54,945 bases of DNA, taken from Acephala macrosclerotiorum. Its lineage: Eukaryota > Ascomycota > Leotiomycetes > Helotiales > Mollisiaceae. Position numbers and translations under genes: made by a program. Shown here one piece after another: positions 31,543-45,658 of this stretch (position 1 is the first letter of the stretch; every line of letters begins with the position of its first letter). Location: positions 1 through 54,945 of the forward strand of contig MU119528.1 in the NCBI GenBank assembly GCA_014904845.1, given 5' to 3'. The notes beneath the pieces are model-generated. The model saw only the letters and a list, made by a program, of their open reading frames with translations. It searched no databases and was not told the origin of the DNA.

Positions 31543-31575
31543 CACGTGAATATCACGTGAATATTCCGTGATATT
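31543..31575. repeat. CACGTGAATAT direct repeat with inverted partner
   Basis: CACGTGAATAT occurs at 31543 and immediately again at 31554. AATATCACG (31549-31557) is matched by CGTGATATT (31567-31575). Two CACGTG E-box-type hexamers are included. It could be a bHLH-type binding cluster, but no nearby gene start supports that. Confidence 0.4.
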
Positions 31576-34333
31576 TGTTCCGACAGCAGCAAACATGTAG
31601 TGGGTGCAATTGGGTCCCTATCAGACACATCTGAAAGTAGCTTACTTTCTAGACACGGCGACATTGCGAAAACTTGAGTAGGATGATGTTGCATCTTTGA
31701 TTAAGTGAACTCTGTTTTGTGCTCAATTGATAGAAGGTCTTACCTCGAAGGATAGCTTCTAGAGAACATCTTGGGTTGTGGGAATCATATTGCTGCAAGG
31801 AACAGAGAACAAGCACGCAAGAGACTGGTACTTCAACGGTTGGCAGCTTGCCCTTGAATTGTAGGGTGACTTGAGTGGGTGCATCGATCGTGTTGAAGTG
31901 AGGTCTGATCATGTTTGTTAGCACGGATGGTCAATTAACATGGCCATGAAGGCCCAGGAAGCATACATGCCTGGATCGAGGCTTTCTTACAATAGTTATG
32001 CACGCTTCTCATAGAAGATGCAATGTGTCGATACAGTTTTACAAGTAGTGAAGGTCTGAAAACTTGGATGGAAGGTCTGACATTGAAGTTTGACGTTGTG
32101 GTGAGGAAGTCCCACTTTAAAACGGTTTCAGTCACTCAGACGCTAGCACAGCCTGTTCTCAGGCTCTTGAAGTTCTCCACTTCCAACACGATCTCAAATC
32201 TTTCTGCCTATCAATGAGCTGGGTATGAACTATGAATCGATCAAATGTTTGCGTGTTGGCCGCGATTTGAGCCTTCATTTAGACGAGATGTAACTCGATA
32301 AGGACGCGCATGCCTGCGATTGGCATCCCTCGACGTTGAGCAAGTTCTACGACGCAAACGCTATAGCACCTTCTACACCAATTGGATAATGTATACAAAC
32401 CAAGTATACCTGAAATCTCGAGTCTCGATCGTTACGACCTCCACACACGGCGGTGCTATACTAGGAGCGCCACTTCGAATCTGCAGATCGACAACTTTTC
32501 CAAGAGGCTTCCTTATCACGCTGAGGGCAATCCTATATCAATAATATCACATACATACTCACGCGGATGAGGGCATGACATGAGACCGTGGAGGGTGGTA
32601 GTTCTCCCAATATCGATGGGCATTCAAAATACTACACTTGGCTGGATGTACAGCTGTAGGTGGCGGCTTCAAAAAACACAAGAAGGCAGTTAGATGGGTC
32701 GATACGGACCAAAGCAGAATGTTGTTCAAGATGGCAAATCAAAGGTATAGGAGGCGACCACATGAACCCTGTGTAGGACCAGCTGCAAGGACAGCGGCGT
32801 GGATAGGAGCCTCGTGGCTTTTGCGTCGAGGCACTTTCAAGTGCTATTTTGGTTCTAGTGAATTCTGTACTGGTAGATGTCAAACACAGGCCTGAGGTGT
32901 GGAGCAAGATTGGACATGAAGGCTAGAATGCTGACAATGAACCTAGGTTCTGAAGTTTGACACTTTTTGTCGACTCCCACACTCTGACAGATGCGGCGTG
33001 GGGAGCTTGTGGAACCTTCCAAAAATAGCCTAAATGCCTACACACGCACCTGCACCGCTGTCAACCTTCCTCTTCTCGAATTATCTCGTCACAATGCACC
33101 AACTATTACCACAATTGAAACGGTAGTGAAGCGAGAACTTCTGTCTATTGTGCGAGTGCGAGAAGTCAATCTCTGTCCTACATACTACTCTGAACACCAA
33201 AGCTGCAAGTATGCGTGATGCTGAGAACGGTCGAGCGTTGACCCAGACCTGGTCCTTCGGGAATACCCCAGAAGTTGGTGTCTGGTGTCAATATCGCTAT
33301 TTTGAGCTACTTGGAGAGCTGTGGAACTGAACCTTTTAACTGCAACGAACCTTCCTAAGAGCCAAATACCTCTTCTCCCAAGTCCCGACTTTTAAATGGC
33401 AGTGGAAAAAGGAGCGCATCGATTGCCTTGGCGAATCCCAGAGATTACAGCTCGATGCTACCGCATAATACCACGACCCCTTGAAGCCAATTATTTTGCT
33501 TCATTCAAGACACTGTCTTGAGCAGGAGCTGCCTGTTCGAACTCGATTCGGAACGATGCCCTGTTGGACGATAATGTCTTCCCGTCATAATTCACCAGGC
33601 TTTTGGAGGGGTCCAGGCACGATTGGCATGCCTTTCACAGACTATTCAACTATTATCTCAGAACTTCGTCGTTCAAGCCTGATAAGCTGATCACTCGAAT
33701 GGATTCGAGCTTCCTTTTAGGATAGCCGCCACCATTTACAAGCCAGCTATGTCTCGTCGTCTTTTGCTATCATGTAACGTATCAGCTATCTAGCTTGGAC
33801 TCGAGTAAAGAATCTGAGCACCTTCAGTGGCTTTTATTCTACAGGGTGCTTGGTGTGGCGTTGCGTTGGTGTCCCCGACATCTTGGGTCGTCCCTTGGTC
33901 AGCCTTGCGTTCATTGGATTCAGCATTTTACTGCCGACGGCACTTAAGCCATTTCAGAGTCTGCTATTCAGAATGATGACCTCAGAAGGTTCGTTCGTCG
34001 ACATTCCTGGAGACGGCCCTCAGCTCTTTCCTCTTTTGTCATTTTTGACATGCTCTCATGTTATCGCATCACATCGCAACATCAGAAGAATATGCTATCA
34101 CTGGTTACATCGTACAGTGTATCTAGTTGTGAACCTGTGATTATTTCCACTGCTTCCAAGAGTATAAAGTCAGTCTGCATTTCTTTAAGTTCATGTCCTC
34201 GTCTCATTGTTTCGCGCAGCATCAAGGCCGGACATGATACCTTTTCATAACTCTACTGCTCCTCCTCCTGTCTTCTCATCTCTTTGAGACATTTTTGTTT
34301 TCGAGATCTCGTTAGGAAACAGCTTCGTTCACG

Positions 34334-35240
34334 ATGCTTTCTGTCCTCAGCATACCTCTTCTTGTCTTGAGCATCGCTAAGTCCTGCTCTGCCTGGTATC
34401 AGCCTGCAGTCGGGACTTCATGGCAATGTGCTCTCGATCCGGATATCAGCTCACTTGATCTGCCAGTTGAGATCTACGACATCGACCTCTTCACAAATTC
34501 CGCCTCGGTCATCGACCAATTACACCAAAAGGGCAAGCAAGTCATCTGCTACTTCTCAGCAGGCACTTATGAACTGAATCGTCCCGACTCTGCAGAGATC
34601 AAAGCGGATGCAGCAGATGTCGGGGAGAGCTTGGCGGATGAAGGCTGGCTTGACGAGAATTGGCTGAATATTAGGAGCGATCGGATTGTTGATATCATGA
34701 AGAGACGGATTGATACTGCTTTGGCGAAGGGATGTGATGGAGTTGATCCTGACAATGGTATGAAACCCTGGCAAAGTCCCATATCTTGTGGAGTTAACAC
34801 TGACTCTCTAAATAGTCGACGGCTACGACAACGGAGGCGGTGGCTTCAGTCCAGCCCTAACATCCAAAGACTCAATCGCCTACCTCAAAAGCCTCAACTC
34901 CTACGCCCACTCCGTCACCTTCTCCAAGTCCTATCATCGCCGCAATCCCCGCACCACAGGTCTTGGCATTGGACTTAAGAACGCCAGAGCAATCGTCAAA
35001 GACACAGTTAGCTTCCTAAACTAAGTTGTGAATGAACAATGTGTTCAGGATGATGAATGCTCCACTTTCCAGCCGTTCGTTAAGAAGGGGAAGCCGGTTT
35101 TTCATATTGAGTATAGGAACCAGAGTTCGAATGTTACCAAGGATTGCTTTGGGCCGGATAATAGCGGCTTCTCCACTATTATTAAACCGGACGAGAGTGA
35201 TTTGCCGGCGGCGGTGACATTTTGTCCGGCGAGTCCTTAG
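34334..35240 (+). pseudogene. GH114 endo-alpha-1,4-polygalactosaminidase-type gene with in-frame stop
   Basis: Exons 34334-34757 and 34816-35240 are separated by a 58-nt GTATGA...AATAG intron with a CTGAC branch. A signal peptide (MLSVLSIPLLVLSIAKSCSA) precedes the GH114 TIM-barrel motifs: WYQPAVGTSWQCALD, VEIYDIDLF, KQVICYFSAGTYE with a following R-P-D, WLNIRSDRIVDIM, GCDGVDPDNVDGYDNGGGF, GIGLKNA, NEQC and GKPVFHIEY. A TAA at 35022-35024 (codon 211 of about 281) interrupts the frame just before VVNEQC. The frame then continues to a normal end with all later motifs intact. A 16-residue insertion (SVTFSKSYHRRNPRTT) precedes GLGIGLKNA. GH114 enzymes cleave galactosaminogalactan-type polymers of fungal walls. 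The gene appears recently inactivated by one substitution such as TAC to TAA; readthrough is a remote alternative. Confidence 0.8.
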
Positions 35241-36010
35241 AGAGCGGGATCTAAGGCGGGGTAGGCCGCGCGGGATTCAGTGGAGCGGGACTGTAGTTTG
35301 GGTTTTATGGTATGTTCCTGGCTAGGTGGTTAGGATGGTGCGGTTAGTTAGCGGTTCGGTTGGGAGCTACAAGTTTGTTGATTAATGAAGAAATGGTAGA
35401 ACGAAATAAAGTGTCATTCCCTTCTATATCCACGGTCTTCCCCCTCTGAATTGCTGTGCCGCGCGCAGGTGGACCCATGATTCAGGGGCACGGCCTTGGG
35501 GAGGTCCGGTCGACGTGCAACAAAGAACGTCATCTTCTCCTGATTGAGCTGTCTGGGGTAGTTGTCCGTTCGTATGGGTGTTATAATCAAGGCCATGGCT
35601 GGAATTCCGTCGAAGAGCGCACTGAACAGTCTTGGACCACTGTTCGGATCCGAAAGGGTCAACCTTCGGAGCCAAAATGCTTAAATTCCCCTGGCTGTTA
35701 TTCATCCAATCACATGCCAACGCGTCCACCCCGCGAATTGAAAGCTTTCCTCCCTTTACTTCTACTTGCCTCCATCTCCTCATCCCACACGCACTGGGAC
35801 GGAATATTGATTAGCTCTATCCAACACTTTCGACATACTCCTTTGGGACACTTCTTGAATCGCCAAATTTTATGTGAGTTGCGACCCACTAGAGGAAACG
35901 TGAAATGCACGCGTCGAAGCTGGGACGAGCTCTACTCGCTATAGAGTTTCTTTGCATTAGAATCGCACTTGCGAGTCCTGCCAATTCAAGACTTCTAGTG
36001 GTTTATAAAT
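35241..36010. other. Spacer before the AT-rich block
   Basis: Normal-GC sequence with an open frame of 162 residues (35456-35944, +) and frames of 119 and 82 residues on the other strand. I recognise no domain in any of them. From about 36000 the composition turns abruptly to A+T. Confidence 0.4.
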
Positions 36011-39000
36011 ATTCAACATGTCTCGAAACTTTTTGTGCTTGCTTTTGATTAATTTATTTAATAGTTTTTATAAATATCGTATTAATAAAAATTATTTTCG
36101 ATCGAATAAAAAATAAATATAATAAACGTAAAAATAAAAAAAATTCGCGAAATACGAATCGTATTAAATATTATTTAATCGAAAAATAAAACGAAAATAT
36201 ATTTATTATTATTAATATAATAAAATGGAAATTTGTTTTTATAAATTTATTAAAATAAAATATATTTATACGTTTTATGAAATTAATAAAAAAAATTTTA
36301 TTATATTAATTCGAAAAAAAAATTTTATTATAATAATTATAAAAAATATTATATAATTTTTTATATAATTTTTTATTATCAATATAAATTTGTATTAAAT
36401 TTATAAATAATTTAATAAAAATATTTTATAAATTATTTGTTAATATTACTAGAAATACTTATTACTAGTAATAAACTAAAAACGAAATAAATAAATAAAT
36501 TAAATAATTCGTTTATTGATTATAAATTGTAAATTTAATAAACGTACAAAAATTGAAAAATATAATTTCAATTCTAGTACAAACGGTACTAGTCTCGATC
36601 TGGCTTAGTGTCGTACGTGACTACTAAATTAATATTGTATTTATATTAATAATTTTTTTTTGTAATAAAAATTAATTTAATTCAATTATTTAAAAAAATA
36701 TTATTTTTTTTTTATTGTAATTTGTTAATACGTAAAACTCGTTAATATTTCAATATAAAAATCATATAATTAAACTTTGAAAATAATATTAATAAATTAA
36801 TATTGTTTTCGAAATTCGTTGAAAATTATAAATATCGAAATTGAAATAATTCTTTTTTTTTTAATTTTATAAATTAAACAATTACAAAATTCGAAATATA
36901 ATACAAAAATTAATTTTTTTTATTTTTTTTTTAATAAGTATTTTTTTTTAGTTTTTTGCATTATTTTTATTGTTTTTTTTTTAATTTATTTTTTTATTCG
37001 AATTTTAAAATAATTCGTATTTAAAAACTTTTTTAAAGTTTTATTAAATACTAATTTTATTATAATATTCGTTGAATTATTTTAATTATTAATTTATTGA
37101 ATTTTTTACAATTTTTTATATTTATACGATTAATAAAAAGTTATAATATTAATTATAAAACGCTTTTTTTTAATCGTTTTTAATTTGATTAAATACTCGT
37201 ATAACGAATATAAATTTATATAAACGATTATTAAATAATTATATTAATAGTAAATTCGATTACGATTATTATATCGATTTTTTTTATTATATTATATATT
37301 TCAAAAATTAAAACGTTTTTCGTAATATATTTACTTTTAATAAAATTGTAATAAATAAATAAAATTTTAATTTCGAATTTTTTATCGTTTAATTAGTATT
37401 TATTTATTAGAATAATTTTATATTTAATTTAAAAATTAAAATTTGTATTATTTACAAATGAATTATTAATAAAAATAAAATTTTTTATCGTAAATAAATC
37501 GAAAATAATATATTTAAATTTTTAATTCAAATTTTTAATTTATTATTTTAATTTTTTATTTAATATAACAATTTTTTTTTATTAAATTTTAATATTAAAT
37601 AATAATAAATAAATCGAAAATTGTTTCAAATTAATAAATTATAATAATATAAGTTTTTTTAATTTATTATTTTAATTTTTTTATTGTAATTAAATTGTAT
37701 TTTCGAATTGAATTAAAACGTATTTATTAAAAATTAATAATATTTTTAATATTAAATTTTTTTTAAATTTAATCAAAAATTTAATTTTATTAAATTCGTT
37801 TTTTTAAAAATAAACTTTTTTTTTTATTAATATAAATATATTATCGATTTACATTTTAATAATATTAAAAAGTTTTTTAATAATTGTAATTAAAAAACAA
37901 AAATCGTATATCGATATAATTATAAATAATTTCTTTTTATAATATTTGTAATACGTAATTTATTAATATATTTTTATTTTTACAATTTTATATAAAAATT
38001 TCAAAATAATTATAATTGTATTTAATAAATATAAATAGTAAATTTTTTTCAATAAACGTATTAATATAAATCGTTAAAAATTTATTATAAATTAAATATA
38101 AATTTAAATTGTTAATACGTTCGAAAACAAATTACAAAATATTAAAATTTTAATTTGATATTAATAATTTAAAAATTTTTTTTTTTTAAAGAAAATATTT
38201 ATTTATTTATATAATTAAATAAAATAAACGTAAAATTAAAAAGTAAACACTAAAGTAATTATTACTAATAATAATAGAGATTATAATTCGAATTATTTAA
38301 TTTATTCTTTAAATAATTATTTGATTAAATTGATATTAATAATTTTTTTTTGAAAAAAAATACTTTTTTCAATTCGTAAAACTAGAATAAAAAAAAAGTA
38401 TTATTGTAATTATTAATACGCTATTCTATTATCGAATATTAGAAAAAAATTTGATCGTAAATTAATTATTATTACGTATTGTAATATTTAATTGATTAAA
38501 TTAAATTTGAAAAAATTCTTTTAAATTTAGTATTTATAATCTTCGAATCAATCGAAAGTTTTATTTTCGGAAATATTAAAAATATCGAAAAATTCTAAAA
38601 ATATTAAAACAATAATTATACGTTTTTTTTTTTAATATTATTCTTTTTAACGATTATTTTTTTTATTATTCTCGTTTTCGTCGATTGATTTTTAGACTTT
38701 GAAACGTTATATTTATTTTGATATTTTGATATTAAAACGATTAATATTAATAAGCGATTCAAATAATTTATTAATATTAAATTTAATTATAATATCAATT
38801 AAATTACTATTTTTAGTAATTTATCGAATTTTTAAATTTTTTTTACGTTTATACGATTGTTTAATAATTATAATATCGATTATAAAACTTTTTTTTTAAA
38901 AATATCGAATTTGATTATATACTCGTAAAAAGAAAAAAAATTAATACAAATAATTACAAAAATTTAATTTAATTTGAATCGTTTTATAATAAAATTAAAA

Positions 39001-39696
39001 ATAATAAAAATTGAAATCTTTATATCGATTTTTATTATTATTGCGTATAATTTAAAAATTAAAATAATACGAGTAATTTTTTTGTATTTCGTTGAACTTT
39101 AATAAAATAAATTGTTTTATAAGTCGAATTATCTATCGCTATAAATTTCATTGTTAAAAATAATAATATATTCGATTTGCGAATTAAAATCTTTATTTAT
39201 AATAAAAGAATCGTTTACAAAAACGAAAAATTTTATTGAATATAAATTCAAACAAAAAAATCGAAATTTACAATTGAAATTGTTTATTTACTATTATAAT
39301 CGTTTATTCAATACTATAATTTACTTTTTTTCGAGATTTTAATATTAAATTACTATCGATATATCGTATACAATTTTCGATTAATAAATAAAATTAATAT
39401 ATACTTTTTAAATACATTATTCGAAGTACATTTACTTATAAAAATTTAATTTCGAATCAATTAAATTTAAATATTTATTTTACTTTTTTTACGAAAATAC
39501 AATTTTATTTTCAATTTTATTTATTATTAATTTACATTCGTTAAATAATAAAAAAGTATTCGACGTAAAAAACTTTATAAATTTAATTAGTAATTTAATT
39601 TTTTACAATTTAAAATTCTTTAATTTTACAAAAATTTAATTTCTTAAAATAAATATATTATCGATTTATATATTGATTATTTCGAATAAAATACGA
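36011..39696. other. AT-rich, RIP-mutated DNA with no readable gene
   Basis: Almost pure A+T with CpG retained. ORFs of up to 66 residues are products of low stop diversity and are not genes. Probably a dead transposon, but I could not find its ends or any protein motif. A short less-mutated patch with normal base use lies near 36575-36635. Confidence 0.6.
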
Positions 39697-39700
39697 TTAC

Positions 39701-39960
39701 TATAATAAAACTATATATTTTCTCTTTAAAAATCCTTGTAAAATAGCTAGTTTCGAGGGCGGTACTGGTCACGTGTTTTCTAGTATATAAAAAGCTTTCG
39801 CTCACTATAAATTAATCAATAACTCTTTTTATTTTTATTTTAATTAATTGATTAATTGATTTACGAATTACGAATTACTTTAAATAAGTTTAATCTACTG
39901 ATTAAAACGAATTGATTTATAATTAAATTTTTTTGTTTTGTATTTTATTACTTTTCTATA
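39701..39960 (+). repeat. 5' LTR (260 bp)
   Basis: It aligns end to end with the copies at 51574 and, inverted, 43182-43440. The unmutated terminus TGTAGTGGGACT has become TATAATAAAACT by G-to-A changes. It still holds GGTCACGTG and the tail TTTTCTATA. Confidence 0.8.
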
Positions 39961-42900
39961 TTAGTAAAACGACGCTAAAAAATGAATTATTCTAGTAGAT
40001 TTCGTTGAAAATTGTTTATATGCGATTTGTGTATTTTATTTTTTATTACTATTAAAAAGAAAATTTAAATTACTAAAAATCGAAGATTGAAAATCAATTG
40101 ATAAGAATCTTTTGTTTTAATTGTATTATTTGAGATTAAATAATTTGATTATAAAATTGTAAAATTGCAAAAAAGTATTGATTTATGAAAATTACGTATT
40201 GAATTACTTGAAATAATTAGTATTAAAGCGAATATAAAAAAGAAAAAAAAAAAAACTCGTAATAATTATTTACGATAATTGGTTTTATTTTTAGTAGAAA
40301 TTGGAATATAAAAAAAGAAATTTTAATGCGAAAAAAAAAAAAAATTGTAATATTAAAAAGTGAAATTGTTTTATTGTTTTATATTTTAATTTTAATTTTT
40401 TTGAGAATCGCAATTCGTAAATTGCTCGTAATCGCTTTTAAATTGAAATAATAAAATTAGAATAAATTTCGAATTTCAGAAAATAATACGAAAAAAATTG
40501 AAACAAAAAATTTCAATTAAAAAAAATCGATTAAAAAAGTATTTGTTTAAAGAATACATTTTATTAAAATGAACAAATGAGCGAAATTTTAAACAAAGAT
40601 TAAAATAAAAAATTTTTACGAGAAAACGATATAAATAGAAATCAATTTTTAAAACGAATTTTATTTAAAAATAATAATTTGAAAATTCGCATTCTTGGAT
40701 TACTAAATCAATTCTCAATTTAAAGACTAAAATCAGTAAATTATTCGCACTAAAATTTACTTTCTTCGATAGAAAATACTTTTATTCTAATTACACTATT
40801 AATTTCTTCTAAAAAATTTTCTACGAATAATAAAAACAATCTTTTAAAAATGTAAAATTTCGAGAAATACGTATTTGTATTAAGACTACAAATACTTCTT
40901 TTTGAAATCTTTAAAATACTTTAGTTTAAAAAAAACAATATTACGACTTTTTTAGAATAATACGACGACATATGCGAAAACTATAAAATTATTTCAAAAA
41001 CTAAAAAAATACAATTTTTGCAATATATTAATTCGATTTACAAAGAATAAATCCAATTTATATTAAAATACAACATTGAAAACTACTTAAAAAAAAAGTT
41101 TTACAATACTTTAAAAAAAAATTTCGTGAATACAATTAAAAATACTATCGAATAAATATAAAATTCTTATATAAAATCATCGATTAATTTATAAGAAATT
41201 TTTTAATAATAAAAACGTACGTAGATTTATTCGATCAAATATTTAAAAAATTGATCAAATAAAATAAATTGAACAAATAATATTAAAAATATAAATTTAT
41301 AAAAAAACTTTCAATATATATTAAAAAACGAATTTTTAAAGAAATTGATTACGAGTTGATAAAAATATTTATTTACAATTACAATAAAATGTACGAGAAA
41401 ACGATTGTCGTATATAAATATATAAAAAAAAAGCGATAATACAATAAAATTAAAAATTTAAAATATTTGAAAGTTCGATAAAAATATTTAAATATCGTAA
41501 TACAAAAAATAATTTCAAATACAATTAATAATTTATTATTTTTTATTTTATTCGAATTATTTATAAAAAAAATTTAATAAAAAATATATACAATTACTAA
41601 AAAAACTTATATCGAATTTCAATTTTCGATTTTACGTATTATTTAAATTTAAAGAACTCGATAAATATTCGTATTAAAATTTTTAATTTAAATAAACGAT
41701 CTCGTTAAAAAACTAAAAAAATTTTCTTTTTTTTTCGTATTATTTAACGATTTGAAAATCGTTTTAAATATTAATACTATAAAAATATTTCAAAAATTGA
41801 ATAGCGTTATAATTTCTATAAATTAAAATTAGAATTAGTTTATTTTTTTATGAGAATATAAACGAAAAAAAAGTTTTAATCGTAGATAAAAAAAATATAA
41901 TAATATGAGAAAAAACGAATATAAAGTTTTATATGATTTAACGTCGATTGAGTTTTCGTAAAACATATTATCGATCGTTTAAAAAAATGTAATAAAAATT
42001 AACGTTATATACAACGATTAATAAAGCGAGCGATATTATTTCGAGTATTTCGAGCGAATAAAAAACAAAGAAATCAATTTTTTTGTTGATTATTTTTTCG
42101 TGGATTGTTGTTTATTTATAAATAAATTAATTAATCGTGAATATTATTATCGAAAAAACGATCAATAGTATTATAATTCTTAGAATCGTAATCGATTTTC
42201 GCGATTGTTTACGTTTAAAAACAATCGATATTAATATAATCAAATTATAAAATAAATAACTAGAGAATTTTTTAATTACGATCTCGATAAACGCTTTAAA
42301 AATACATAGAAAATCTAGGAATTTGTTTAATTTACTATTTAAAAAAAAAGTAAAATTAGTATTAATAGAGAAATTTTAAAAGAATTAAACTTATTATTGT
42401 ATATTTTCAATAGTAATAATATCAACGTTTAAAGTTTTAATAAAGCGATTATTAATAAATTTTACGAAGAATTACTAATAAATATAATAATAATAAATAT
42501 AATAACGATAAATAAATCGAAAAATAAAATTCAAAGTATACGAAAAAACTTTCAATAAAAAGTAAAAATAAAAAAAAAGTATTTAAAAATCGAATTGTAA
42601 TAACAAATTTTACAAAATGCTTAAAACGAAAAACGAGAAAAAATAAACGTAAATTAATCGAAAAATGAGATTTTGAAACAATAATTCGACGCTAGAAATA
42701 ATAATTTTATTAACGAAACTTTATCGTGAAAACTTTTTAAAAGTACAATATCGTTTTTAAGAATTTCAAAAAAAATGAAAATGATTATTAATACTTTAAA
42801 AACATTGAATTTTACTATAGTAATTATTAATTAATAATAAAGAAATAACGTTTATTATTTGATTTTAATAGATATTAAAATCGTTATAGTAAAAAAAATA

Positions 42901-43181
42901 CTAAAAATCGTTGATTTTATAAAATAGTTTTTTTAAAGTTTTCATAGAATATTTAAAAAAACGAATTAATCTGTTTTTATTATTAAAAACCTTGTAATAC
43001 TCGAAATTAATCTCGTAAAAATCGATTTCTCGTTATTGATTAAAAGAAAATATATTGTTATTGTTTTTAAATTATATTTCAATTTGTTTAAACCAATTAA
43101 TTCGAGCGAAAAATGCAAAATATTGAATATTAAAACGAAATATTGTATTACTTTTACATATATAACTCGAGATCTCGATAG

Positions 43182-43440
43182 TATAGAAAAGCAATAGAGC
43201 ACAAAGCAAAAAGGCCCAACCGTAGATCAGTTCGTCTTAGTCAGTGAACTAGACTCATCCGAAGTAATCCGTAATCCGTAAATCAATCAATCAATCAATC
43301 AAAGTAGAAGTAGAAAGGATTGTTGATTAGTCTATGGTGAGCGAAAGCTCCTTATGTACTAGAAGCCACGTGACCAGTACTGCTCTCGAAACTAGCTATT
43401 TACAAGGATTTTTGAAGAGAGAGCATATAGTCCCACTACA
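43182..43440 (-). repeat. Inverted solo LTR of the same family, lightly mutated
   Basis: Read on the minus strand it begins TGTAGTGGGACTATATGC and ends TTTTCTATA (ancestral CTACA). It is flanked by ATAG on both sides (43178-43181, 43441-43444), a 4-bp target duplication like that of the host element. It retains CACGTG, a GATT tetranucleotide run and normal GC, and so serves as the near-original LTR sequence for the family. Confidence 0.75.
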
Positions 43441-45658
43441 ATAGTACTATTGCAAACGTTGAAAACTTTCAATTGTCTATTACTATTGAATAGAACTTCG
43501 AATTCATCGAAGTAGCGATTATGAAAATAGAAATTGAATACGGAATCGAATGTGAGATCTCTTTTTTCTTTATAAACAATATAAAAAAGATTTTTTTGAG
43601 ACAATTATTTGTCGCTACAATAAAAATACAAATTGAATACAAAAATAATAGTTCGTAAAATAATATATTTCGAGATTTTAAAGATCTCAATTTTATTTGC
43701 ACGATTATAATTGTTTTTTTCTTGAAAATTTATTTACACTAAATTATTAGAAATCGCTATATTCGTATATACTCTCGAATCGAAAAAATATCGAAAAAAA
43801 AATACAACGCGAGAAATTAAATACTAATATTATTAAAAAATAATATAATATTAAAATTCGCGAACGATTTTTATATTTTAACGAATTTTTTTTTATTTTT
43901 AATTTTTTATTAAATACTTTTAATATTACTTTATATAAAACAAATATAATTAAAATAAATATTATTAATTTAAAAAAAAATACAAATAAAACAATATAAA
44001 AAACGAAATTATTTTTTTCGATTTTTTATAAAACGTTTTTTTCTTTTAACAAAAAGAAAATAAACGAGATTTTGAATAAAAAAATTTTTAACGAAAAAGT
44101 AAAAAAGTATTTTTTTATAATAATATTATTATTTTTAAATGTAAACATAAAAAAAAAATATTTAAAAAATAAAAAAATTAATTCAAACGATTTAAAACGC
44201 GAAAAATATTTTAAAAATATATTAAAAAATATATAAAATATTTATTATTACAAATTATTTCAATATTAAAAAAATTACAATTTATTTTTAAACGATTAAT
44301 ATTTCTATTTGTCGAGAATTAATTATAGAAATCTGAAAAAAAAAAATATTCAATAAAATAATATTTAATTATAAAAAAATAATAATATTTAATTAGAAAA
44401 AAGTTTTTAAGATTTATAAAAATATCAATTTATTTATTCGTATTAAAACAATTTAATACACGACGTAATAAAAAAAGAGTTTTTATTATTTTAAAATTTT
44501 GTTTTCGATTGTAATAAAAATATTTTAAAAATAATTCAATCGCGAAATATTTGAAAAAAGTAATAATTTTTATTGAAATTTATAATTTTTAATCGCGAAA
44601 AAAATCACTAAAATTTATCGATTGATTAATGCGATTATAAAAATAAATTTAATTACTTTAAAAAATATTAATATACTTTTTTTCGTAAATAAATTTTCTA
44701 AGAAGTTTATTGAATATTTTTGCGTTTTTTTAATAGATTTCTTTTTTAAATACGATTAATTTACATTAAATATTCGAAATAAAAATATAATTGTTTTTAT
44801 AATTTTATTAAAATTTCTACGAATAATAATATTACTTTAAAAAACAATTAATTTTATAATTCAATTCGTTCGAATTATTATAACAATTTTAAAAAACGTA
44901 TTTTTTAGAATCGCGATACTATTTTTAAATAACGTAAAAATCAAAAGATTTTATACGAATTACAATAATGAATTAATATTTTTAAAGATTCGTCGATTCG
45001 TTTTTAAATATATTTAAAATTTGAATAAAACGTTAAATTAAATCGAGAGAATTTAAATTTATATAAAGTTCAAATTACAATTTTATTAAAACGAAATAAT
45101 TATTATTAGTTTTATTTGTAGTTTTAAAAAACGTTTTTTTGAAAATACAAAAATTATTAAAATTTTAAAATAAATTAAATATAATAATATTTTTAAAGTT
45201 AAAATTTTTATTGAAATTTGTATTTATTATAAAATATAAATTTAATATTTTAATATTATTATCGAGTTATTATATCGATTAATTAGAAAAAACGAATTTT
45301 TTCGAATAAAAAAAAATAGAAAATCGTTATAATATTTTTATAAAACAAATTTATAACGATTTTAATATTTTACAAAATTTATTACGATTTTATTAATAGA
45401 TAGAAAATAATTATTTTAAGTGTCGATATTAATTAATAAAAGTATAAAAAAATATTCGATTAATATAATAACAAAAAACGAAAACGAATAACTCGATATG
45501 AATTAAGATTTTAAAATACTATTAAATGAAATTATAATACGACAAAAAGAAAATATTGAAAAATTTTGAAATATTTTCGCAAGTTATAATTTTGATTATA
45601 TAGTATTTATTTTATTTTTGAGACGAACGTTAATACGTTTATCGTTTAATTAAATCGA

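Larger units (their letters stand above)
29676..34333. other. 4.6-kb region without recognisable genes
   Basis: Many ORFs of 60-112 residues occur on both strands, none with a domain I recognise and none linked by convincing splice sites. Codon structure and stop density suggest old, decayed sequence rather than RIP-type AT enrichment. Two short structured sites are listed separately (31459-31484 and 31543-31575). The last 150 bases before 34334 are C/T-rich and likely the GH114 leader. Confidence 0.45.

Noticed and set aside
35456..35944. 162-residue frame between the GH114 gene and the AT block
   Set aside because: No family recognised, and frames of similar quality exist on the opposite strand. 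Kept only as a note in the spacer entry.
43283..43310. Microsatellite of ATCA units
   Set aside because: It lies inside the LTR and corresponds to the gattaattgattaa run in the other copies, so it is part of the LTR rather than an independent repeat.
39701..43440. A 3.7-kb element with 260-bp terminal inverted repeats
   Set aside because: The inverted pair invites this reading, but the TTAC duplication pairs 39701 with 51833 and the ATAG duplication brackets the 43182-43440 copy alone. A full LTR element plus an inverted solo LTR explains both.
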